A DNA stretch of 6,219 bases from JAIPIY01 sp964489785. Its GTDB lineage: Bacteria > Patescibacteriota > Minisyncoccia > Phycocordibacterales > UBA1006. Position 1 is the stretch's first letter; each line of letters opens with the position of its first letter. This document shows positions 1 through 5,473 of this stretch, piece after piece. Below the pieces are notes generated by a model. The model had not been told where the DNA came from. It worked only from the letters and a program-made list of their open reading frames with translations, and ran no database searches. Location: contig CAZAZY010000030.1 in the NCBI GenBank assembly GCA_964489785.1, forward strand, positions 1 through 6,219. The letters are read 5' to 3'. The position numbers and the translations under genes are program-made.

Positions 1-1010
1 AATTATTGAAATGGGTAAAAAGCGGAGAAATTGCCATTGTGGTCGGCACACATGCGTTGATACAAAAATCTGTTGCATTTAAACATTTGGCGTTGGTTAT
101 TATCGATGAACAGCATCGATTCGGAACACAACAACGATTATCATTGGCAAAAAAAGAAGGTCGTGCACCCCATTTCTTGTCTATGACCGCAACACCTATT
201 CCCCGCACATTGGCATTAACTATGTACGGAGATTTAGATCTGTCAGTGATAGACCAGATGCCATCAGGGAGAAAACAGGTAGAGACAACTATTATCGCAC
301 CAAACAAACGTGAAGGCGTATACGAAGCAATCCGGTCAGAATTACAACAAGGTCGTCAGTTGTATGTTATCTGCCCGCGTATCGACGAACCCGATGAAAC
401 CGTAGCAACTACATTACAGTTAAAATCCGTAAAAGAAGAAGCGAAACGACTGCAACAAAATATCTTTCCTGAATACACCGTAGATATCATGCACAGTAAA
501 ATGACCCCAGCGGACAAAGAAGAAACTATGAAACAGTTTTCTAATCATGACATTGATATTTTGGTATCTACATCCGTTGTCGAAGTGGGTGTAAACGTAC
601 CAAACGCAACCATGATCATAATCGAAGGCGCTGAACGATTTGGATTAGCACAACTACATCAGTTACGTGGACGTGTACAACGTAGTGAACACCAGCCGTA
701 CTGTTATTTGTTTATCTCTGAATCAAATGGCAAAAACCAAAAAACATCCGACCGACTACAAGCATTTCTAAAAGCTAAAAATGGTTTTGAATTAGCCGAA
801 TTAGATTTGGAATTACGCGGTACGGGTGATTTGATTGGATCAAAACAATGGGGTATTTCCGATATTGGTATGGACGCAATCAAGAATATCAAAATGGTAG
901 AAATTGCCCGTGAAGAAGCAAAAAAAATTATAGAACAAGATACACATCTGCAACAACATCCCCTACTGCGAGAAAGATTAGAAAACAAAAAAGAAATGCA
1001 TTTTGAATAA
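1..1010 (+). CDS. recG: ATP-dependent DNA helicase RecG, C-terminal half (5' truncated by window edge)
   Basis: RecG is a superfamily 2 helicase/translocase that reverses stalled replication forks and processes branched DNA intermediates. The frame is open from base 3 (TTA TTG AAA...), so the protein continues upstream; the wedge domain and Walker A motif are outside the window. About 335 residues are visible. Numbering from the TTG at base 6, one sees the motif preceding the DEQH box (VVGTHALIQ, 12-20), motif II DEQH (34-37), motif III TATPIPRT (61-68), motif V (STSVVEVGVNVPNA), motif VI QLHQLRGRVQR (216-226) and the RecG-specific C-terminal segment GFELAELDLELRGTGDLIG. Motif VI normally ends GRVGR; here the second Gly is Gln225. 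The TAA stop at 1008-1010 is followed 12 bases later by a terminator. The gene converges with the next gene. Identification is very secure. Confidence 0.97.
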   Translation, partial: LLKWVKSGEIAIVVGTHALIQKSVAFKHLALVIIDEQHRFGTQQRLSLAKKEGRAPHFLSMTATPIPRTLALTMYGDLDLSVIDQMPSGRKQVETTIIAPNKREGVYEAIRSELQQGRQLYVICPRIDEPDETVATTLQLKSVKEEAKRLQQNIFPEYTVDIMHSKMTPADKEETMKQFSNHDIDILVSTSVVEVGVNVPNATMIIIEGAERFGLAQLHQLRGRVQRSEHQPYCYLFISESNGKNQKTSDRLQAFLKAKNGFELAELDLELRGTGDLIGSKQWGISDIGMDAIKNIKMVEIAREEAKKIIEQDTHLQQHPLLRERLENKKEMHFE

Positions 1011-1022
1011 AACCAAAACAGC

Positions 1023-1061
1023 ATAATAAAAAACCACTCTAGATGAGTGGTTTTTTATTAT
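1023..1061. terminator. Bidirectional rho-independent terminator between recG and the convergent peptidoglycan-binding gene
   Basis: A perfect 17-bp stem (1023-1039 with 1045-1061) has a GC-rich core, CCACTC/GAGTGG, a 5-nt loop TAGAT, and A-tract/T-tract flanks on both sides, so it can terminate transcription from either direction. It lies 12 bases after the recG stop and 8 bases after the stop of the minus-strand gene. Confidence 0.93.
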
Positions 1062-1069
1062 ACTGTTGG

Positions 1070-1954
1070 TTATAAATTTACATTACCAGAACTAACACTT
1101 TTTGCGGTACATTTTGCTGCGATAGAGCCGTTCGGTTTATACACATTAAATGATCCTGTACCTCCAGATGGGTCATTATCAAATGCAACGTCATATGATC
1201 CACCTAGCATTCCTTCTAATTTACAAGTAAATTGATATCTTCCTGCTGAAAATCCATCTAAAATAATTTGAGATAAGATTTTCATCTTTACCATATCAGT
1301 CATAATAACAGGTGCAGTAGATTCTTTTTGAATCAATGTTGCATCAGCAACTCCTTCCCCCCATGATGTTCCCCAGAAAGAAGCAAGGGTTTTTGGACCC
1401 GCAATACCATCAGGAGTTAACCCTTTTGATTGTTGAAATGCAGAAACTGCCGCGGACATTCCACGTCCATAAATTCCATCCAATACCCCCGTATATAATC
1501 CTTTTAATTGAAGAAGTTTTTGAATTTCTAAAACACGTTCACCGCGCGCACCTGGACGTAATGTCTCCATAGAGATTGACGCCGGAGCGGTTGCTCGAAC
1601 CCCAACAACAGTAGGTATAACTGGAGAAGCTGTCCGATTCATAATAGTCCAAGATGGACATCTTTCTGGGTGATTTTTACATTCTATTTCTGTTACAATA
1701 TCCCCAACACAAGAACCATTTACCACAGTACCAGTACAATACACTCGTTCTGTTGATGGTTCAGGCAATGTAGTAACAGTTGCCCGACTAGTTGATGCTC
1801 CTACTAATCCACCTAATTGCATTCGCAAAGATTCAATCTGATGAGAAATTTGTTGTAATAATGTTTGATCTATCTGTGTTTGTGCATGCACTGAATTTCC
1901 AAAAGAAAATACTAACGCAAATACAAACAATGTAGAGAAGATTACTTTTTTCAT
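1070..1954 (-). CDS. Secreted protein with a peptidoglycan-binding (PG_binding_1) domain and six cysteines
   Basis: This 294-residue protein is probably exported and attached to the cell wall. Residues 1-24 form a clear Sec signal peptide: MKK, a hydrophobic stretch, and cleavage likely after SVHA. Residues 27-49 are a short amphipathic, possibly coiled-coil helix. Residues about 132-192 match the PG_binding_1 fold: LRPGARGERVLEIQKLLQLKG, then DGIYGRGMSAAVSAFQ, then GLTPDGIAGPKTL. Two flanking parts carry cysteines (C73, C82, C92, C99 before the domain; C244, C282 after it); the even number suggests disulfides outside the membrane. No catalytic domain (peptidase, amidase or transpeptidase) is visible. 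The C-terminal ~100 residues are not recognised. It has its own promoter in the 71-bp gap behind mscL. The start is supported by the signal peptide; there is no Shine-Dalgarno sequence. The exact function is unknown. Confidence 0.85.
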   Translation of the reverse strand: MKKVIFSTLFVFALVFSFGNSVHAQTQIDQTLLQQISHQIESLRMQLGGLVGASTSRATVTTLPEPSTERVYCTGTVVNGSCVGDIVTEIECKNHPERCPSWTIMNRTASPVIPTVVGVRATAPASISMETLRPGARGERVLEIQKLLQLKGLYTGVLDGIYGRGMSAAVSAFQQSKGLTPDGIAGPKTLASFWGTSWGEGVADATLIQKESTAPVIMTDMVKMKILSQIILDGFSAGRYQFTCKLEGMLGGSYDVAFDNDPSGGTGSFNVYKPNGSIAAKCTAKSVSSGNVNL

Positions 1955-1994
1955 ATATACATGTATTTAAAATAATAAAACCACTAATATGTAT

Positions 1995-2024
1995 AGTATA
2001 TCTTTAATAGATAAAACTCGTCAA
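1995..2024 (-). promoter_or_regulatory. Sigma70-type promoter of the peptidoglycan-binding gene
   Basis: On the minus strand, TTGACG (2024-2019) and TATACT (2000-1995) are separated by 18 bp. Both boxes match the consensus at 5 of 6 positions. Transcription would begin near 1988, giving a leader of about 34 nt before the ATG at 1954. The -35 starts right after the mscL stop codon, so this gene can be expressed independently of mscL. Confidence 0.7.
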
Positions 2025-2025
2025 T

Positions 2026-2439
2026 CTATTTTTTCAAAGAATCCCGGATTTCACGTAACAAGAGAATATCTTCAGTTGGTTGTTTTGATTTTTCTGCCTC
2101 TTGTTTTTCTTTTTCTTCGTGTGCGCTTTTTATTTTGTTTATAACTTTAACCAATAAAAATATTGCAAATGCAACGATGGTAAATTGGATAATTGCATTA
2201 ATAAACATCCCATAATTCAAAGAAATTACAGCTGTTTCTTCTGTAGCTTTTTTTAATACAATTATCTTTTCAGAAAAATCAACATTACCAGACAGTAAAC
2301 CCAATGGTGGCATAATAATATCATCCACCAATGAAGTTACAATTTTCCCAAAAGCACCACCAATAACCACACCGACAGCCAAATCAATGGCATTACCTTT
2401 TACTGCGAACTTTTTGAATTCTTCTATAAAATTTTTCAT
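2026..2439 (-). CDS. mscL: Large-conductance mechanosensitive channel MscL
   Basis: MscL is a homopentameric membrane channel that opens under membrane tension and releases solutes during hypo-osmotic shock. The 137-residue length is the family norm. The N-terminal helix (MKNFIEEFKKFAVKGNAIDLAVGVVIGGAFGKIV) is closely similar to E. coli MscL and includes the gate segment around residues 20-31. The conserved DIIMPPLGLL (40-49) ends TM1. TM2 lies at about 80-100 (INAIIQFTIVAFAIFLLVKVINK). A charged linker (104-120) and the C-terminal bundle helix ILLLREIRDSLKK follow. A longer in-frame start at 2481 would add 14 residues, but that codon lies upstream of the promoter; the ATG at 2439 matches the family start and lies 7 bases after a TATAAT box, so the mRNA is probably leaderless. 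It is divergent from the structured RNA. Confidence 0.96.
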   Translation of the reverse strand: MKNFIEEFKKFAVKGNAIDLAVGVVIGGAFGKIVTSLVDDIIMPPLGLLSGNVDFSEKIIVLKKATEETAVISLNYGMFINAIIQFTIVAFAIFLLVKVINKIKSAHEEKEKQEAEKSKQPTEDILLLREIRDSLKK

Positions 2440-2446
2440 ACTTTTT

Positions 2447-2474
2447 ATTATATAGTATTTACAAAAGCTTGCAA
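2447..2474 (-). promoter_or_regulatory. mscL promoter (likely leaderless transcript)
   Basis: On the minus strand, TTGCAA (2474-2469) and a perfect TATAAT (2452-2447) are separated by 16 bp. Only 7 bases separate the -10 box from the mscL ATG, placing the predicted transcription start at or within 1-2 bases of the start codon. The TTGCAA hexamer is its own reverse complement and is also used as the -35 of the divergent promoter. Confidence 0.65.
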
Positions 2475-2497
2475 AAGGCACATTGATGTATTATTAT
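2469..2497 (+). promoter_or_regulatory. Promoter of the structured RNA, sharing a palindromic -35 with mscL
   Basis: TTGCAA (2469-2474) and TATTAT (2492-2497) are separated by 17 bp; the matches to consensus are 4/6 and 5/6. The predicted transcription start is near 2503-2505. No open reading frame of plausible coding character follows before the terminator at 2733-2776. Confidence 0.6.
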
Positions 2498-2595
2498 AAA
2501 AACAGTTCTTTGAAGTAGTTATGAGTTCCAAAACAACGAGGAGTTGTTGGAACGGAATTAGTGCTCTGCTTTTTTCTTGCAACCCAAAGTGTTCT

Positions 2596-2624
2596 TCTGT
2601 GAACTGAAACATCTAAGTAGCAGA
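2596..2624 (+). other. 23S rRNA domain I-like hairpin inside the structured RNA
   Basis: A 5-bp stem TCTGT/GCAGA (2596-2600/2620-2624, one U-G pair) closes the 19-nt loop GAACTGAAACATCTAAGTA (2601-2619). In bacterial 23S rRNA, about 220 nt from the 5' end, the same 19 bases sit in a hairpin closed by a G-run and C-run, followed closely by GGAAAAGAAATCA. The RNA here has GGAAAAAGAAATCA at 2648-2661, one A longer. The rRNA comparison is from memory of the conserved sequence, not from a search. The stem competes with helix P3 for the strand 2620-2625. Confidence 0.65.
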
Positions 2625-2732
2625 GAAACCAAACCGCTTTCCAGCAAGGAAAAAGAAATCACTAATTTTTAACGTAATATCCTCGACATAAGATCCTGCA
2701 AAAGGATCAGCTGGAAAACCAGCATTCCAAAC

Positions 2733-2776
2733 GAACCCTGTCTACACTATCTTGGTGTAGCGGGGTTTATTTTTTT
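2733..2776 (+). terminator. Rho-independent terminator of the structured RNA
   Basis: Arms 2734-2740 (AACCCTG) with 2761-2767 and 2742-2747 (CTACAC) with 2755-2760 form 13 bp with a single bulged T2741 and a 7-nt loop. A T-rich tail (2766-2776, interrupted by one A) follows. It lies 35 bases upstream of the tRNA gene and separates the two transcripts. Confidence 0.88.
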
Positions 2777-2811
2777 GTCAAAATAAGCTACAATCAGGAT
2801 GTTCTTTATTT

Positions 2812-2885
2812 CCGCCCTTAGCTCAGTTGGTTAGAGCACAGAGCTTATACCTCTGGGGTCCATGGTTCGAGTCCATGAGGGCGGA
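2812..2885 (+). tRNA. tRNA-Ile, anticodon UAU (reads AUA)
   Basis: A complete 74-nt cloverleaf is present: acceptor CCGCCCT/AGGGCGG (2812-2818/2878-2884), D-stem GCTC/GAGC (2821-2824/2834-2837) with GGTTA-type loop, anticodon stem CAGAG/CTCTG (2839-2843/2851-2855), anticodon loop CTTATAC (2844-2850), variable loop GGGTC, T-stem CATGG/CCATG with loop TTCGAGT, and discriminator A2885. T33 is 2845, so the anticodon is TAT (2846-2848) followed by A37. The decoded codon is AUA, isoleucine. Most bacteria instead read AUA with a CAU anticodon modified to lysidine by TilS. No CCA is encoded (CAAAG follows), so a CCA-adding enzyme is needed. A TACAAT box at 2789-2794 could be the -10, but no good -35 is seen. 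Confidence 0.93.
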
Positions 2886-2917
2886 CAAAGTGTAATAACA
2901 CAAGGCAGGCTCGCGCA

Positions 2918-2935
2918 AAAATTCACCAGAATTTT
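2918..2935 (+). other. Small hairpin in the tRNA 3' trailer
   Basis: AAAATTC (2918-2924) and GAATTTT (2929-2935) form a 7-bp stem with loop ACCA in the 85-bp stretch between the tRNA and the next terminator. No gene is seen in this stretch. It lacks the features of a terminator and may be only a trailer structure. Confidence 0.35.
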
Positions 2936-2970
2936 ATGTGTGAGGACAAGATATGGGAACCCAATACAAT

Positions 2971-3012
2971 AAAACAAAAAACCGTCGCTGATCAGCGACG
3001 GTTTTTTGTTTT
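2971..3012. terminator. Bidirectional terminator between tRNA-Ile(UAU) and ftsH
   Basis: A perfect 42-bp palindrome (arms 2971-2991 and 2992-3012) has the GC core CCGTCGCTGATCAGCGACGG and A/T tracts on both sides. With a GATC tetraloop the hairpin has 19 bp. It ends one base before the ftsH stop codon (3014-3016, minus strand) and can serve both converging transcripts. Confidence 0.93.
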
Positions 3013-3013
3013 T

Positions 3014-4948
3014 TTACTTCTCTTCAGTTTCTTTTTTTACATCATCTTCTTTCTTCTCTCGTTTTTTAGGATGAATTCCATGTGCACGAATGATTGCATC
3101 ATACGCATCTTGTTCCAATGTTTCTACATCCAACAATGCGTTGGCAACTGCATCCAATGCTTTTCTGTGTTCTTTTAATACCACTTCGGCACGTGCCATT
3201 GCTTCGGACATAATGCGAGATACTTCGGAATCAATAATAGATTCTGTTCTTTCAGAATGTGGTCGTCCGTCAACACCAGCACCAAATAATGCACGTCCAT
3301 CATTCCCTTCTAATGCAATTGGGCCAATCAAATCTGACATCCCCCATTTGGTAACCATACTACGAGCCAAACGTGATGATACTTGCAAATCATTTGATGG
3401 TCCTGTAGTTACATCTCCAAAAATCATTTTTTCAGTAACATATCCACCCAATGACATTGCAATATCATCCAAAAATTCTGCACGTTTTTGTAATTTCTTT
3501 TCTTCTAATGGTAATTTTAATGTATATCCACCTGCGCGCCCACGAGAAACAATAGACACTTTGTGAACAGGGTCTGCATCTGGTAATACCGATGCGACGA
3601 TTGCATGACCTGCTTCGTGATATGCAGTGATTCGTTTTTCTTCTGGTGAGAACAGATGGCTCTTTCGTTCTGGACCAATCATGACTTTTTCAATAGAACG
3701 AATCAAATCAAACTGAGATACTTGGGTTCGTTCTTCACGTGCTGCCAAAATTGCCCCTTCGTTCATCAATGAATATAAATCAGCTCCAGAAAATCCAGGT
3801 GTTCTTTCTGCAATGACTGACAAATTTACATCTTCTGCCAATGGTTTTTTACGTGCATGGATATTTAATATTTCTTCTCGATCTCGTCGATCTGGAAGAT
3901 CCAACATCACGCGTCGATCAAAACGACCTGGTCGCAACAACGCAGGGTCCAACACATCTCCACGGTTGGTTGCAGCCATAACGATTACTTTTTCGTTTGG
4001 ATCAAAACCATCCATTTCTACTAAAATTTGGTTCAATGTTTGTTCACGTTCATCATTACCACCTCCTGTTCCAACACCACGAGATCTTCCCACAGCGTCA
4101 ATTTCATCAATAAAGATAATCGATGGAGCAGATTTTTTTGCCATGGCAAATAAATCACGAACACGACTGGCACCAACCCCAACAAACATTTCTACGAATT
4201 CAGATCCAGACAAATGGAAAAATGGAACCTTTGCTTCTCCTGCAACTGCACGCGCCAACAATGTTTTTCCTGTTCCAGGGTCACCCATCAACAAAACACC
4301 TTTTGGAATTTCTGCACCGATATCAAGAAATTTCTTTGGGTTTCGCAAGAAATCAACAATTTCTTCTAATTCTTGTTTTGCTTCGCGATTACCTGCAACA
4401 TCTTTGAATGTAATTTTTTGTTTCGAAGGGTCTGTGATTCGTGCCTTTGATTGACCGAATGTAAATGCCTGCATCCCGGCCCCCTTTACTTGTCGTGATA
4501 AAAACCAAAAGATAAGAACAATAAATATTACCGGAAATAAAATAGGTGCAAGATTCATCAACCAATACGCTATTCCGCTTTCATTTTTTACTTCGATAAC
4601 TACGTTTACCAAATCATCCATGGATACACCGTAATTTACCAACGTCTCTGACAATGATGCTTCGGCTTCTTTTTTTGCAACCGCCTCTGTTCCGTCCAAT
4701 AGTGTTACCGACAATTTATCACCCTGCACGATGATTTTTTCTACTTCACCCACACGAACCTGCTGTGCAACCCATGATACAGAAACATCTTCGGGCTTTG
4801 CGTTTTCACCACCAAATACAGAATACAAAAAAGACAACAGCACAAAAAATGTTAAAACTGAAAGAAAATGCTGAAGAAAACTAAAACCGGGTTTTTGTGG
4901 ACCCTTCTTTTTCTTCATGCTTTTATTGATGTTATTAAAAAATTTCAT
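3014..4948 (-). CDS. ftsH: ATP-dependent zinc metalloprotease FtsH
   Basis: FtsH is a membrane-anchored hexameric AAA+ protease that degrades misfolded membrane proteins, short-lived regulators and some tmRNA-tagged proteins. The 644-residue length is typical. TM1 lies at about 28-45, an extracytoplasmic domain at about 46-127, TM2 at about 129-150. The AAA+ domain has Walker A GDPGTGKT (222-229; family usually GPPGTGKT), pore loop FVG (255-257), Walker B IIFIDE (277-282) and the second region of homology with R339 and R342 as arginine fingers. The protease domain has HEAGH (444-448) and the third zinc ligand D520 in GPSND. The tail after ~626 is highly charged and probably disordered. Start: the ATG at 4948 follows a TATAAT box by 9 bases (2-3 nt leader); an internal ATG at 4918 (MKKKKGPQKPGF) is the alternative and would remove ten residues before TM1. 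Divergent from smpB. Confidence 0.97.
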   Translation of the reverse strand: MKFFNNINKSMKKKKGPQKPGFSFLQHFLSVLTFFVLLSFLYSVFGGENAKPEDVSVSWVAQQVRVGEVEKIIVQGDKLSVTLLDGTEAVAKKEAEASLSETLVNYGVSMDDLVNVVIEVKNESGIAYWLMNLAPILFPVIFIVLIFWFLSRQVKGAGMQAFTFGQSKARITDPSKQKITFKDVAGNREAKQELEEIVDFLRNPKKFLDIGAEIPKGVLLMGDPGTGKTLLARAVAGEAKVPFFHLSGSEFVEMFVGVGASRVRDLFAMAKKSAPSIIFIDEIDAVGRSRGVGTGGGNDEREQTLNQILVEMDGFDPNEKVIVMAATNRGDVLDPALLRPGRFDRRVMLDLPDRRDREEILNIHARKKPLAEDVNLSVIAERTPGFSGADLYSLMNEGAILAAREERTQVSQFDLIRSIEKVMIGPERKSHLFSPEEKRITAYHEAGHAIVASVLPDADPVHKVSIVSRGRAGGYTLKLPLEEKKLQKRAEFLDDIAMSLGGYVTEKMIFGDVTTGPSNDLQVSSRLARSMVTKWGMSDLIGPIALEGNDGRALFGAGVDGRPHSERTESIIDSEVSRIMSEAMARAEVVLKEHRKALDAVANALLDVETLEQDAYDAIIRAHGIHPKKREKKEDDVKKETEEK

Positions 4949-4957
4949 ATAAAACTC

Positions 4958-4986
4958 ATTATACGCTGAACCGACAACAAAGACAA
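4958..4986 (-). promoter_or_regulatory. ftsH promoter
   Basis: On the minus strand, TTGTCT (4986-4981) and a perfect TATAAT (4963-4958) are separated by 17 bp. Predicted transcription starts near 4951, 2-3 nt before the ATG at 4948. Its -35 box overlaps that of the divergent smpB promoter. Confidence 0.65.
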
Positions 4987-5007
4987 ATTATAAATTCTCT
5001 GTATAAT
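4980..5007 (+). promoter_or_regulatory. smpB (smpB-ssrA) promoter
   Basis: A perfect TATAAT (5002-5007) lies 7 bases before the smpB ATG. AAGACA (4980-4985, 4/6 match) is a candidate -35 with a 16-bp spacer. The predicted start of transcription coincides with the start codon, so smpB is probably leaderless. The -35 overlaps the ftsH -35 on the other strand. Confidence 0.55.
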
Positions 5008-5014
5008 AGAGAAG

Positions 5015-5461
5015 ATGACTACGTTTATCAATCACAAACAAGCCGGCTTTCACTATGAAATATTGGAAACCTTTGAAATGGGTATCCAATTGGTGGGTAC
5101 CGAAGTGAAGGCAATCAAAAAAGGTCATGGCAGGTTAACCGGTTCACATGTATCGTTTCTGGGGAACGAGGTTTTTCTGATTGGTGCAGATATTCCCGCA
5201 TGGCAGATTAACAATGCGCCTGTAGGATATAATCCTTTGCGTCCCCGCAAATTATTATTACGTGCAAAAGAAATCCAAAGATTGCAAAAATTAAAACAAT
5301 CTCAGGGTTTGACATTGATACCAATTTCAATGTATAATAAAGGAGATATCGTAAAGATATCTATTGCATTGGCACGTGGAAAGAAAAAACATGATAAACG
5401 TGAATCAATCAAAAAACGAGATACCGAACGAGACATAGGAAGAAAACTGAAGGGACGTTAA
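5015..5461 (+). CDS. smpB: SsrA-binding protein SmpB
   Basis: SmpB binds the tRNA-like domain of tmRNA and brings it to ribosomes stalled without a stop codon; its C-terminal tail occupies the empty mRNA channel. The 148-residue length is normal. The sequence shows HYEILETFEMGIQLVGTEVKAIKKG (13-37), the core strand LIGADIPAWQI with W63, the signature GYNPLRPRKLLL (71-82), and the basic tail ARGKKKHDKRESIKKRDTERDIGRKLKGR (120-148). The family usually has Tyr in the GKKxYDKR position; here it is His126. There is no Shine-Dalgarno sequence, and the ATG lies directly behind a TATAAT box. The stop (5459-5461) is 12 bases from the 5' end of ssrA, whose RNA is its partner, so the two are probably co-transcribed and the tmRNA released by processing. 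Confidence 0.97.
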   Translation: MTTFINHKQAGFHYEILETFEMGIQLVGTEVKAIKKGHGRLTGSHVSFLGNEVFLIGADIPAWQINNAPVGYNPLRPRKLLLRAKEIQRLQKLKQSQGLTLIPISMYNKGDIVKISIALARGKKKHDKRESIKKRDTERDIGRKLKGR

Positions 5462-5473
5462 CAAATACATATT

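Larger units (their letters stand above)
2504..2776 (+). ncRNA. Unidentified ~270-nt structured RNA with 23S rRNA domain I-like segments
   Basis: This is a free-standing transcription unit: promoter at 2469-2497, rho-independent terminator at 2733-2776, no convincing ORF. Visible helices are P1 2525-2531/2547-2553, continued after a 2-nt bulge by 2534-2537/2543-2546 with loop GAGGA (2538-2542); P2 AATTAGTG/CACTAATT (2556-2563/2660-2667); P3 CTCTGC/GCAGAG (2564-2569/2620-2625), stacked directly on P2; P4 TTTCC/GGAAA (2638-2642/2648-2652, loop AGCAA); P5 GATCCT/AGGATC (2692-2697/2703-2708); P6 GCTGG-AAAA-CCAGC (2710-2723). The P1 loop is exactly complementary to TCCTC at 2680-2684, which suggests a pseudoknot. 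Segments 2601-2619 and 2648-2661 match conserved 23S rRNA domain I sequence. I see no RNase P, 6S, SRP or known riboswitch signature. The ends are estimated from promoter and terminator. Function unknown. Confidence 0.72.

Noticed and set aside
704..1572. Minus-strand ORF 704-1024 and plus-strand ORFs 1047-1235 and 1336-1572
   Set aside because: They are opposite-strand shadows of recG and the peptidoglycan-binding gene; two of them run through the terminator at 1023-1061.
2440..2481. Longer MscL start (MPFASFCKYYIIKS...)
   Set aside because: The extension would begin inside or upstream of the promoter and has no counterpart in the family, which starts at the MKNFIEEF-type helix.
2504..2776. 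RNase P RNA, 6S RNA or SRP RNA as identity of the structured RNA
   Set aside because: None of the expected conserved blocks is present: no GAGGAAAGTCC or ACAGAA-type RNase P core, no GGAAGGAAGCAGCC-type SRP domain, and no long rod with a central bubble as in 6S RNA.
2504..2885. T-box or riboswitch leader controlling the downstream gene
   Set aside because: The downstream gene is a tRNA, not an mRNA. The terminator has no visible competing antiterminator, and no T-box motif is present.
2936..3178. 80-codon plus-strand ORF after the tRNA
   Set aside because: It runs through the perfect terminator at 2971-3012 and into the ftsH 3' end antisense.
3090..4454. Plus-strand ORFs inside ftsH (3090-3566, 3813-4454, 4123-4407)
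   Set aside because: They are frame shadows of ftsH with low-complexity Ser/Asn-rich translations and no recognisable domains.
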